NCBI GenBank assembly: GCA_016931315.1
Contig: JAFGFB010000072.1
Coordinates: 1 to 38,796 of the forward strand
Source: Anaerolineae bacterium
Lineage (GTDB): Bacteria > Chloroflexota > Anaerolineae > B4-G1 > SLSP01
DNA: 38,796 nucleotides
Direction of reading: 5' to 3'
The position numbers were made by a program, and so were the translations under genes. Below, piece by piece: positions 6,880 through 14,595 of the stretch (the first letter of the stretch is position 1; the number at the start of each line of letters is the position of its first letter). The notes under the pieces are model-generated. The model ran no database searches. It had not been told where the DNA came from and worked only from the letters and a program-made list of their open reading frames with translations.

Positions 6880-8409
6880 ATGGAGTGGGTATATGCAGCA
6901 ATCGCTGCGCTGTTGGGGGTAGCTATCGGCGCCGCCGCCGGATACTTCTTCCGCCAACAGCAATATCAGCAGCAAATGGGTGATTTGGAAGCCATGCGCA
7001 AGCGACTGTTGGAGGAATCCGAGAAGCAGTCGCGCGAAATCGTGCTTGCTGCCCGGGACGAGAGTCACCGCATGCGCGAGGATGCCGAGAAGGAGCTCGA
7101 AGCGCGGCGGAGCCAACTGCGACAGGAGGAAGAACGCCTCCAACGCCGGCGAGATCAATTGGATCAACGCCAGGAGCAGATGGACCGCAAAGAGCAGACG
7201 ATGAACAAACGGCAGAGCACGATTGACAAACGCTGGAACGATCTGGAGAAACTGGAAGCGCAACGCCGTGAGGAATTGGAGCGCGTCGCTAGCCTTTCCG
7301 CCGACGAGGCGCGCACCATCTTGCTCGAACAGGTCGCACAAGAGACCCGGCAGGATATGGCACGGGTAATCCGTGAGGAGGAGCGTTACGCGCAAGAGGA
7401 TGCTGACCGGCGCGCCCGGGAAATCATCACCACCGCAGTGCAACGCATCGCCGGCGAGCAGGTTGCCGAACTGACCACCAAGACCATCGAAATCCCTTCT
7501 GATGAGCTCAAGGGCCGGATCATTGGGCGCGGAGGACGCAATATCCGCGTCTTCGAGCAAAAAGCCGGCGTGGATGTGATCGTGGACGACAGCCCTGAAG
7601 TCATCACCATCTCATCCTTCGACCCGATTCGCCGCGAGGTAGCGGCGCGGACCATGCACAAGCTTGTGGCGGATGGACGCATTCATCCGGCGCGCATTGA
7701 ACAGTTGCTGGCAAAGTCGCGCAAAGAAGTCACCGATACCATCCGCGAGCAGGGTGAACGCGCCGTGTATGAGGCAGAAGTCCCTGGTGTACACCCCGAG
7801 ATCGTCAAACTGCTGGGGCAGCTCTACTTCCGCACCAGCTACGGACAGAACCAGCTGGCACATTCCATCGAGGTTGCCAAACTTTCCAGCTTGTTAGCGG
7901 CAGAGTTGGGCGCCGATCAGAAAGTCGCGCGCATGGGCGGATTGCTCCACGATCTGGGGAAAGCCGTGGACTTTGAAGTCGAAGGCACACATGCCACCAT
8001 TGGCGCGGAGATTGCCCGGCGCTACGGCGTCTCCGATGCAGTTGTCAACTGCATCGAGGGACACCACCACGAGGTGGATCAAGTCTCTCTCGAAGCCGTG
8101 CTCGTGGAAGCCGCGGACGCCATCTCGGGCGCCAGACCCGGGGCGCGCCGCGAAAGCCTGGAGCACTACATCAAACGCATTCGTACGCTGGAAGAGATCG
8201 CCCACTCCTTTACCGGGGTGGAAGAATCTTATGCGATTCAAGCCGGGCGCGAAGTCCGTATCATCGTCAGGCCCGGTGAAATTGATGACCTGGACGCCTT
8301 GCGCCTTTCCCGTGAGGTCGCACGCAAGATCGAAGACACGTTACAATATCCAGGGCAGATTAAAGTCACGGTGATTCGCGAGACCCGTTCGGTGGAATAC
8401 GCCAAGTAA
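6880..8409 (+). CDS. rny: Ribonuclease Y
   Basis: Membrane-anchored endoribonuclease that initiates mRNA decay. The 509 residues match the family length. There is an N-terminal transmembrane helix (about 4-24), a long charged coiled coil (about 30-190), a KH RNA-binding domain with GRIIGRGGRNIR at about 212, and an HD metal-dependent phosphohydrolase domain with His328, the HD pair at 357-358 (LLHDLGKA) and the HHH cluster at 395-397. The C-terminal region (RIIVRPGEIDDLDALRLSREVARKIE...VTVIRET) is also typical. GAGGAG for its start lies within the end of recX. As a decay enzyme at the end of an operon with a long structured leader, it may control its own transcript, as RNase E does in Escherichia coli; that is inference. 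Confidence 0.97.
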   Translation: MEWVYAAIAALLGVAIGAAAGYFFRQQQYQQQMGDLEAMRKRLLEESEKQSREIVLAARDESHRMREDAEKELEARRSQLRQEEERLQRRRDQLDQRQEQMDRKEQTMNKRQSTIDKRWNDLEKLEAQRREELERVASLSADEARTILLEQVAQETRQDMARVIREEERYAQEDADRRAREIITTAVQRIAGEQVAELTTKTIEIPSDELKGRIIGRGGRNIRVFEQKAGVDVIVDDSPEVITISSFDPIRREVAARTMHKLVADGRIHPARIEQLLAKSRKEVTDTIREQGERAVYEAEVPGVHPEIVKLLGQLYFRTSYGQNQLAHSIEVAKLSSLLAAELGADQKVARMGGLLHDLGKAVDFEVEGTHATIGAEIARRYGVSDAVVNCIEGHHHEVDQVSLEAVLVEAADAISGARPGARRESLEHYIKRIRTLEEIAHSFTGVEESYAIQAGREVRIIVRPGEIDDLDALRLSREVARKIEDTLQYPGQIKVTVIRETRSVEYAK

Positions 8410-8429
8410 AACGGAAACGTCACCCTATT

Positions 8430-8469
8430 AACGCATCCGGCGCACCTTCAAAGGTGCGCCGGATGCGTT
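8430..8469. terminator. Perfect 19-bp hairpin between convergent rny and the sensor kinase gene
   Basis: AACGCATCCGGCGCACCTT at 8430-8448 is repeated exactly in inverted orientation at 8451-8469 with a CA loop. It lies 20 bases after the rny stop and 108 bases after the kinase stop on the other strand. There is no real U-tract on either side, so it may act by stalling or by protecting 3' ends. The rest of the gap to 8576 holds only the degenerate family C start at 8473-8488. Confidence 0.6.
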
Positions 8470-8576
8470 GAGGCGTAAGTGTTCAGCGAGCTCTCGTTTA
8501 GCCTGGTAAGGGGCGGCTTAAGCGTCAGGGATGCGAACGAGCGTTTAATAGCGGCATGCAGGTTTTCAGCTGGTTC

Positions 8577-10052
8577 TTAGCAATCTGTAGGCTGCAAATC
8601 ACCAACGGCAGCCTGGTCGTTCAAGAGGGGCAAACGGACGCGCACAGTGCTGCCCTTTCCCGCCTGGCTTGCAATGGCGATGTTACCGTTTAGCCCTTCA
8701 GAAAGCGTCTTGGCGATAGGCAAACCCAACCCAAAGCCTGAAGTATCGGAATCAGTCTCGCCCCGATGGAAACGGTCAAACACGTGCGGCAACATCTCCG
8801 GGGCAATACCGGTTCCTGTATCCTGCACCTCAAGCACCAGCCATGGCGGCTCTACCGCAGTGTTAACCGTGATGCTGCCCCGCGAGTGTTTGAGCGCATT
8901 ATCCAGTAGAATCAGGGCTATCTGCTTCAAGGCATCCCGGTCGCCAAGAATCGTCGCTTCTTGGATATGCTCCACAATCTCGCGCTGCCGATCCAACTGT
9001 CGCGCCTGCCGGCAAACCTCGGTGAGTACTGGAGCTACAGCCACCGGGACACGTTTGAGGCTGGGTCCCGCATCAGCCCGCGCGAGCAGCAAAAGATCGT
9101 TCACCAGCCGAATCATCCTCTCGCTTTCGGCTTCGGCGTCCACCAGTATCTCGCTCTGTTCAGCAACCGGCAAGGGTGGGGTGCGCCGCAGAAGCGCCAG
9201 GTTGCCCCGAATAGTCGTCAAAGGCGTGCGCAATTCGTGGGAGACATCGGCGACAAAATCTCGCTGGAGGCTCAGCGTCTCACTCACCCGCCGGTACGCT
9301 TCCTCTAGTTGCACCAGCATCGCATTGAAGGTTGTCGCCAAGCGCCCGACCTCATCATCAGGACCCACATAATCCACACGCTGGGAGAAATCACGCTCGT
9401 TCCCAATCGCCTGCGCGGTCTGCGTGATGCGATGAATGGGCCGCAACGCGGCTCCCGCGAGCGCCCAACCGATGCCAAAGGCGACCATTGTGGTGAACGC
9501 ACCGGCAATCAGCAGGGTGCGGCTAAGGGTTCTCAGTGAATCTTCGCGTTCGGTGAGTGGGCGCGCCGTTTGAACGATAAAGACAACCTCATCTTCCACA
9601 ACCACGGGACGGTTGTAAATCAACAAACGCAGCTCCTCCCAAGTAGCGCTCTCCCACCAGATTTCGTGATTGCGTAAGGCCTCCAGCCCTTCCGCACTGA
9701 GAGGCAAAGCCGCACTTGCCGCCGCAAAGGGGGTCGCCACCAGAATCCCTTCAGCATCAAGCACTCGTACAATTTCACGCTCACGCAGTTGTTGGAAAAC
9801 AGGCTCCTCTGAAAGGTCCTGCAAGGGCGGGCGATGGTCTTCTCCAGGAGGCGGGTCCGGAGGCAACGCTGAGGCGTCCCGGTAAAAACGTAGCACCATC
9901 TGGGCGGTATTCTCGCCGCTCCGGCTCAGTTCTTCCTTGAGCGCGTTTAACGTTCCTTGCGCCTGAACCGTGTACAGAGCCGCGCCAAAAAGCAGCAGCG
10001 TCAGCGCCAGTATCAGGGTATAGAGCAGTGTAAGCCGCAGCCGAATAGACAT
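8577..10052 (-). CDS. Sensor histidine kinase (HAMP, HisKA, HATPase)
   Basis: Membrane sensor of a two-component pair. The 491 residues contain transmembrane helix 1 (about 7-29), an extracytoplasmic sensing domain of about 150 residues, transmembrane helix 2 (about 182-204), a HAMP linker (about 205-258), a HisKA domain with the phospho-acceptor His272 in DVSHELRTPLTTIRGN, and a HATPase domain with the N box ILLDNALKHS, G1 VQDTGTGIAPE, F box FDRFHRG and G2 GFGLGLPIAK. The sensing domain has no recognised fold. The ATG at 10052 overlaps the regulator's TGA by one base after GGGAGGG, so translation is coupled; a TTG three bases upstream is less likely. The signal is unknown. It probably controls the divergent VTC-DUF4956-CotH operon. 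Confidence 0.95.
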   Translation of the reverse strand: MSIRLRLTLLYTLILALTLLLFGAALYTVQAQGTLNALKEELSRSGENTAQMVLRFYRDASALPPDPPPGEDHRPPLQDLSEEPVFQQLREREIVRVLDAEGILVATPFAAASAALPLSAEGLEALRNHEIWWESATWEELRLLIYNRPVVVEDEVVFIVQTARPLTEREDSLRTLSRTLLIAGAFTTMVAFGIGWALAGAALRPIHRITQTAQAIGNERDFSQRVDYVGPDDEVGRLATTFNAMLVQLEEAYRRVSETLSLQRDFVADVSHELRTPLTTIRGNLALLRRTPPLPVAEQSEILVDAEAESERMIRLVNDLLLLARADAGPSLKRVPVAVAPVLTEVCRQARQLDRQREIVEHIQEATILGDRDALKQIALILLDNALKHSRGSITVNTAVEPPWLVLEVQDTGTGIAPEMLPHVFDRFHRGETDSDTSGFGLGLPIAKTLSEGLNGNIAIASQAGKGSTVRVRLPLLNDQAAVGDLQPTDC

Positions 10053-10741
10053 CAACCCTCCCGCAAAACGTAGCCCACGCCACGCACCGTATGAATCAGA
10101 CGCGGACGCCCCTCAGTCTCCAGCTTCTTGCGAAGATAGCCCACGTAAACCTCCAGCACATTATCATCACCGCCAAAATCATAACCCCATACGGCATTCA
10201 AAATTTGGCTACGCTCGAGCACCTGGCGCGGATGCAGCAGGAAGAAAGCAAGCAAATCAAATTCTGTCGGGGTGAGCGTCAACGGCACATCGCCCAGGCG
10301 GGCTTCATGCGCTACAGGATCGAGGGACAAACTCGTTGCGCCCGAGCCAAAGTGCAAAGGCTGTCGCTCCGGCTGGGCACCCACCCGCCGTTGCAGGGCA
10401 TGGATACGCGCGACAAGCTCTGGCGGGGCAAAGGGTTTGGTGAGATAATCGTCCGCGCCGCTCTCCAACCCCTCCACACGGTTTTCCAACGCATCACGCG
10501 CCGTCAGCATCAGGATGAAGGCTTTATTTTGCTCCGCGCGCAGGCGTTGCATGACTTCCAAGCCATCCATTTTGGGCATCATCCAATCGAGCACAATAAT
10601 CTCAGGATGGCAGGCATCAACCTGCGCCAGCGCCTCCTCGCCATTTGTCGCCGTCGCCACGTGAAAACCCTCATAGGTCAACGTGCGCTGTAACATCTTA
10701 AGCAAGCGTTGATCGTCATCTACCACCAGTACAGTAATCAT
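10052..10741 (-). CDS. OmpR/PhoB-family response regulator
   Basis: DNA-binding partner of the adjacent kinase. The receiver domain (1-120) has the acidic pocket VVDDDQ, the phospho-acceptor Asp52 in IIVLDWMMPKMDG, Thr in MLTARDA and the conserved Lys in DDYLTKPFAPPEL. The C-terminal winged helix (about 130-229) ends with the typical VYVGYLRKKLE...LIHTVRGVGYVLREG. The start at 10741 (MITVLVVDDD) follows GAGGGTGCA; a start six codons upstream would include this ribosome-binding site in the coding region. It is divergently oriented from the VTC operon, with four 11-bp direct repeats in the shared intergenic region, consistent with OmpR-family head-to-tail binding. Confidence 0.95.
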   Translation of the reverse strand: MITVLVVDDDQRLLKMLQRTLTYEGFHVATATNGEEALAQVDACHPEIIVLDWMMPKMDGLEVMQRLRAEQNKAFILMLTARDALENRVEGLESGADDYLTKPFAPPELVARIHALQRRVGAQPERQPLHFGSGATSLSLDPVAHEARLGDVPLTLTPTEFDLLAFFLLHPRQVLERSQILNAVWGYDFGGDDNVLEVYVGYLRKKLETEGRPRLIHTVRGVGYVLREG

Positions 10742-10960
10742 TGCACCCTCATCATTCATTCAATATATCCAGGGCAATTGCTCGAATCTGCGCTAAAACG
10801 GTCATCTTCGGCCCGCAAGTCACTAAAAGCGCGGCTTTAGCCAGATTTGCGCGGGGGAGCCAATCATGCCGAATTAAGCAATTACGATCCAAAAACATAG
10901 TATACCGTGTGCCTGAGAAATTGCTGTGAAAGCGGCTGAACTGTTGAAAATGGCGGTTTT

Positions 10961-11015
10961 TCTCAGCAAACTCTCAGCTTTCTCTCAAGCTTCTCACAGC
11001 TTTGCACGCTAGAAT
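10961..11015 (+). promoter_or_regulatory. Four 11-bp direct repeats and -10 box upstream of the VTC operon
   Basis: TCTCAGCAAAC, TCTCAGCTTTC, TCTCAAGCTTC and TCACAGCTTTG follow each other without a gap from 10961 to 11004. After five bases comes TAGAAT (11010-11015), with no good -35 box, so the repeats take the -35 position. This is the geometry of promoters activated by PhoB/OmpR-type regulators, and such a regulator gene starts at 10741. The remaining 10742-10960 contains a degenerate inverted repeat (AATCTGCGCTAAA at 10785-10797 against the 10832-10850 region) and nothing else recognised. Confidence 0.65.
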
Positions 11016-11049
11016 GGAGCAAAAGGGTATCAGACGAGGTTGTAAGGCA

Positions 11050-11856
11050 ATGTCAAGTCTTAGCCACATTATTCGCAGCTTCAATCGTTTCGAATTGAAA
11101 TATCTGGTCACGCTACGCAAAGCTGAGAACTTCAAGCATGCCCTGAATGCCTACCTGCAACCCGATGGAAACGGCAATGGGCGTGGCGCTTATGAGCTTT
11201 CCAACCTCTACTTCGATAGCCCCGACTACCGCTGCTATTGGGAGAAAGTGGATGGCATCAAATTCCGGCGTAAGTTGCGGATACGCCGTTACGGAACCGG
11301 CGCCCCGCTGGACGCCGAAACACCCGTCTTCGTGGAGATCAAACAGCGCGTGGATCGGGTGACTCAAAAGCGGCGCATCCTGTTGCCATATCGAGAAGCG
11401 TTGCGGCTCTGCTACGACCGTGATATTCCCGAACATGAGCCCCACGATGCTGCGGTAATCGAGGAAATCGCCGCCCTGCTCTGGCAATACAATCTCCACC
11501 CCGCAAGCCTGATTCAATACCGGCGCGAGGCGTGGGTGGGAAGCGATTATGATATTGGGCTGCGCGTCACCTTTGATACCGAAATGCGCTATCACACCAA
11601 CTCCAGGGGGACGGGGGTTGAACTCGAGGGTAACCAGGCGCAAAACCCGCTCTTCCCCCCGGAATGGGTCATTGTCGAGATCAAGGTCAATGAGCGGATT
11701 CCCTATTGGCTCACCGAGCTGGTTGCAAGCCATAATCTGAGCCTGGTACGCGTGAGCAAGTATTGTCGCAGCATTGAGCTGGCGCAGAACACGGGGAATC
11801 TGGAGAGCATAGGGGTCACGAGTTACGACCACGTCCTACTCAATACCAGGCTATAA
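11050..11856 (+). CDS. VTC-domain (polyphosphate polymerase-like) protein
   Basis: The 268-residue protein has the VTC catalytic tunnel signature, related to the yeast vacuolar polyphosphate polymerase Vtc4: NRFELKYLV at the N-terminus (the ExK pair), LSNLYFDSPDYRCY, KFRRKLRIRRYG, VFVEIKQRV, KKRRILLPYREA and a C-terminal VIVEIKVNERIP. These basic and acidic residues line the triphosphate/metal tunnel in the family. Whether this bacterial protein makes polyphosphate or only binds it is not established. The start at 11050 (MSSLSHIIRSFNRFE) was chosen because the predicted transcription start is near 11022, which excludes starts at 11002 and 11014; GAGG lies 10 bases upstream. It is the first gene of a three-gene operon. 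Confidence 0.88.
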   Translation: MSSLSHIIRSFNRFELKYLVTLRKAENFKHALNAYLQPDGNGNGRGAYELSNLYFDSPDYRCYWEKVDGIKFRRKLRIRRYGTGAPLDAETPVFVEIKQRVDRVTQKRRILLPYREALRLCYDRDIPEHEPHDAAVIEEIAALLWQYNLHPASLIQYRREAWVGSDYDIGLRVTFDTEMRYHTNSRGTGVELEGNQAQNPLFPPEWVIVEIKVNERIPYWLTELVASHNLSLVRVSKYCRSIELAQNTGNLESIGVTSYDHVLLNTRL

Positions 11857-11891
11857 CACTGCAACTTACAACTGAATGGAGGCTGCTACAA

Positions 11892-12572
11892 ATGGAGGGT
11901 TTCAATTTTCAGGATTTGACCGGGGTGTTTTCGGTAACGGATGTCGTCATCAGCTTGCTTTTGAGCTTCGCGTTGTGCGCACTGATCGGTTGGGTGTATC
12001 AGATCACCCATCGCGGCGCCTCTTACACGCAGAGTTTCGTGCATACGTTGGTGCTTAACGGCATGATCGTCGCAGTGGTCATGCTCATCATCGGCTCGAA
12101 CATTGCCCGCGCGTTTGCGCTGATTGGCTCGCTCTCCATCATCCGTTTTCGCAACGCAGTCAAAGAAACGCGTGATGTGGGTTTCATCTTCTTCACCATG
12201 GCGGTCGGTATGGCCGTAGGCACCAAGTTCTACTTGCTCGCCATCATCACGGCGGTCATCGTCAGCCTTATCATCCTGGTGATGACGCGTTTCAACTGGT
12301 ATGCACGGCGCGCCATCAGCCAGATACTCAAAATACAGGTCCTCAACGATGCCGCCTTCGACACCCTCTTCGACGACGTCTTTCTCAAATACACCAGTTC
12401 CTCCGAGCTCATCAGCGTGGATTCCATCCGTGCGGGCGCATTGACAGAGCTGACCTACAGCGTAGGGCTGAAGAAGCAGCAGCAGATTCAGGAATTCCTC
12501 TCTGAAATCAAGCGCCTCAACGGCAACAATCGCGTCACCCTGATTGCGGGCTACAATAGCACAGATCTGTAA
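11892..12572 (+). CDS. DUF4956 integral membrane protein
   Basis: The 226-residue protein has about four transmembrane helices in its first 140 residues (around 17-37, 55-80, 82-90 and 104-135). The stretch SNIARAFALIGSLSIIRFRNAVKETRDVGFIFF between them is the conserved signature I associate with DUF4956. The C-terminal 90 residues are soluble and cytosolic. Biochemical function is unknown. The family is regularly found between VTC-domain and CotH-kinase genes, as here. GGAGG lies nine bases before the ATG. The membrane core may provide a channel or platform for the VTC protein, by analogy to eukaryotic VTC complexes; this is inference. Confidence 0.88.
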   Translation: MEGFNFQDLTGVFSVTDVVISLLLSFALCALIGWVYQITHRGASYTQSFVHTLVLNGMIVAVVMLIIGSNIARAFALIGSLSIIRFRNAVKETRDVGFIFFTMAVGMAVGTKFYLLAIITAVIVSLIILVMTRFNWYARRAISQILKIQVLNDAAFDTLFDDVFLKYTSSSELISVDSIRAGALTELTYSVGLKKQQQIQEFLSEIKRLNGNNRVTLIAGYNSTDL

Positions 12573-12594
12573 CGGGGGAACACGGAGACACGTT

Positions 12595-14262
12595 ATGAAG
12601 CTGGCTTTCAGACGTCATTATGCACTGCTGGCAGGACTGTTGGGAGTGATTTTGGTGCTCACCTTAGGGTTGGGAAATCAACGCATCATCGCCTACACCG
12701 TGCCGGGCGCGCTTCAAAACGAAGCGCTCGCCGTCGCCGGGCATGATTACAATAGCGAACGTGCTCTCTTCGACGCAACGGTGGTACACAGCATTCAGGT
12801 GCTCATGGATGACGAGACCTTTGAGCAGATGCTCACCACCTACCAGGAAACTGGCGCAAAGGACTACTTTCACGCGAGTGTGATCATTGACGGCGTGCAA
12901 ATCCATGATGTGGGCGTGCGACTCAAGGGCAATGCCTCATTGCGCACAGCGGTTGGAGGGCGAATGGCGGGTGAACAGCCGCCATTTGGCGGTATGTTTG
13001 GCGGGCGAGAAGCGCCTTCGGCTCAAGGCGCCATGCCGGGAGGCGCGCCCGAAGGGCTACAACGCATGCGCCCTGGCGGATCAAGACAACCCTTCCAACC
13101 TGAAGGAACAGCAGAAGGGCAAATGCCGCCGGAAGGCGCAGGGGGGCAGGCTCCCGCCTGGCCCGGCGAAGAGGCGTCGGTTCCGGAGAACATGCCCCTT
13201 CAACCCGGCGGCGATTTCCGCGGTGGCATGGAGCAGGCAACAACCGAAATCACTGTGGATACTAAGATTCCGCTGATGATCAAGTTCGATGAATTTGTAG
13301 AAGGGCAGACCTATCAAGGTTACGCTTACCTGGCACTTCGCACCTACGGCACATCGACGGATGCGGCTATGCTCCAGGAGCCCGTCACGAACGATGCCGC
13401 TCGCGCCATCGGGTTGCCGGTCACCCTGACCGCTTTTGCCAGTGTGCAAATCAACGGGGGTGCAGTCCAGCTCTATTCCATCTCGCAACACATTGACGAA
13501 GTCTACCTGCAAGAGCACTTTAGCAACGCAGATGGCGTGCTCTACAAAGCGGAGCTTGGTTCGACGCTGAGTTATCAGGGGGAAGACCCTTCGCTCTATA
13601 GCGAAGCCTTTACCCAGAAGACCCGCGTCAAGGATATGGACCTGGCGCCCCTGATTGCATTCATGCGCTTTCTGAGCGAGGCGGATGATGCCACCTTCGC
13701 CGCTGAATTATCCCAATATCTGGATGTGGAAGCACTGGCAACCTACCTGGCGCTCAACAATCTGCTGGTGAATACCGATGCCCTCGTGGGCATGAACAAC
13801 AATTACTACCTATACTATGATGACGACGCACAGCACTTCACCTTGTTGATGTGGGATGCCAATGAGAGTTTCGGCAAGTTGGGCATGGGCGGGGCCTCAG
13901 CCACCCACGATATCACCACCGGGGTGCAAGCCAACAGCACTTCCCCCATGGGTGGAAGAATGCGCGGCGGTTTTGGTGGAAGCAACATCCTGGCGACACG
14001 TTTTCTCAACACACCGGAGTTCATGGCGCTCTACGAACAGGAGCTCCAACGCCTGTATCAAGAGCTCTTCAGCAGCGGTTTTCTGGTGGAACGCATCGAG
14101 ACGTATGCTGCACTGGTCCGCGAAGCCAACGCTGATGGACAGTTGACCGATCCTGCCGCTTACGAGCAGGCTGTCACCAAGATGCTGAACTTTGTCGCAC
14201 AGCGGCAAGCCTACCTGGCAGGGTTGCCGCTCTTCAGCGAGGACGCCACCACCGCGCCTTGA
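12595..14262 (+). CDS. CotH-like spore-coat kinase family protein, secreted
   Basis: The 555-residue protein starts with a signal peptide or membrane anchor (MKLAFRRHYALLAGLLGVILVLTLGLG). Family segments are DVGVRLKGNASLR (about 103-115), LMIKFDEFVEGQTYQGYAYLALRT, ARAIGLPVTLTAFASVQING, YSISQHIDEVYLQEHF, GVLYKAELGS and NNNYYLYYDDDAQHFTLLMWDANESFG. In Bacillus CotH, an atypical protein kinase, the matching Lys and Asp residues bind ATP and metal. The domain is interrupted at about residues 120-215 by a Pro/Gly/Met/Gln-rich low-complexity insert. The start at 12595 follows GGAGACACGTT; in-frame codons upstream lie inside DUF4956. As the last gene of the operon it likely acts on an extracellular partner; the substrate is unknown. 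Confidence 0.88.
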   Translation: MKLAFRRHYALLAGLLGVILVLTLGLGNQRIIAYTVPGALQNEALAVAGHDYNSERALFDATVVHSIQVLMDDETFEQMLTTYQETGAKDYFHASVIIDGVQIHDVGVRLKGNASLRTAVGGRMAGEQPPFGGMFGGREAPSAQGAMPGGAPEGLQRMRPGGSRQPFQPEGTAEGQMPPEGAGGQAPAWPGEEASVPENMPLQPGGDFRGGMEQATTEITVDTKIPLMIKFDEFVEGQTYQGYAYLALRTYGTSTDAAMLQEPVTNDAARAIGLPVTLTAFASVQINGGAVQLYSISQHIDEVYLQEHFSNADGVLYKAELGSTLSYQGEDPSLYSEAFTQKTRVKDMDLAPLIAFMRFLSEADDATFAAELSQYLDVEALATYLALNNLLVNTDALVGMNNNYYLYYDDDAQHFTLLMWDANESFGKLGMGGASATHDITTGVQANSTSPMGGRMRGGFGGSNILATRFLNTPEFMALYEQELQRLYQELFSSGFLVERIETYAALVREANADGQLTDPAAYEQAVTKMLNFVAQRQAYLAGLPLFSEDATTAP

Positions 14263-14270
14263 GCGCGGCA

Positions 14271-14312
14271 CGCCACAGGGGGTTGAAAATCATCGCTCAA
14301 CCCCCTGTGGCG
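14271..14312 (+). terminator. Terminator of the VTC-DUF4956-CotH operon
   Basis: CGCCACAGGGGGTTGA is repeated exactly in inverted orientation with a 10-base loop, giving a 16-bp stem eight bases after the CotH stop. The U-tract is poor (GTTC). Confidence 0.7.
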
Positions 14313-14328
14313 CGTTCTACGATACCGG

Positions 14329-14507
14329 GGGTAGCGGACAAATTATCGTTCCGGCTTGTGTGATCCGGAAAATCGCGTGTGGTTTTCACTCGCCTTTCTG
14401 AAAAGTATTTTGGGCCGCGCTTCGCGCGGCCCAAAATACTAAATAAGCGCCTCTGCATCTGTTTGCACAACCTCTATTGGTTTTCCCCAACAATCTGTCA
14501 TAGATCC
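14329..14507. mobile_element. Family B miniature element, copy B2 (179 bp)
   Basis: The left end GGGTAGCGGACAAATTATCG and the right end CCAACAATCTGTCATAGATCC are imperfect inverted repeats. CGATACCGG (14320-14328) and CGATACGGG (14508-14516) are a 9-bp target duplication with one mismatch. The centre is a perfect 17-bp stem with a TTC loop (14404-14440, arm AGTATTTTGGGCCGCGC). In reverse orientation its right arm matches copy B1 at 28094 (shared GACAGATTGTTGGG and GTGCAAACAGA), yet the hairpins differ. No coding capacity. Confidence 0.7.
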
Positions 14508-14544
14508 CGATACGGGACAATTATCCACCAGACTGTCTAATTTG

Positions 14545-14553
14545 TGATATAAT
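14545..14553 (+). promoter_or_regulatory. Extended -10 promoter of the thioredoxin-domain gene
   Basis: TGATATAAT (14545-14553) is an extended -10 element; no good -35 box is present. It lies in an A/T-rich stretch 43 bases before the ATG at 14596. Confidence 0.5.
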
Positions 14554-14595
14554 ATTCTTTATATTATATATTAATAATTCCGATGTGGAGGAGCC

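Noticed and set aside
6853-7560. Minus-strand frame of 235 codons inside rny
   Set aside because: Antisense to the coiled-coil part of RNase Y; no ribosome-binding site or family resemblance.
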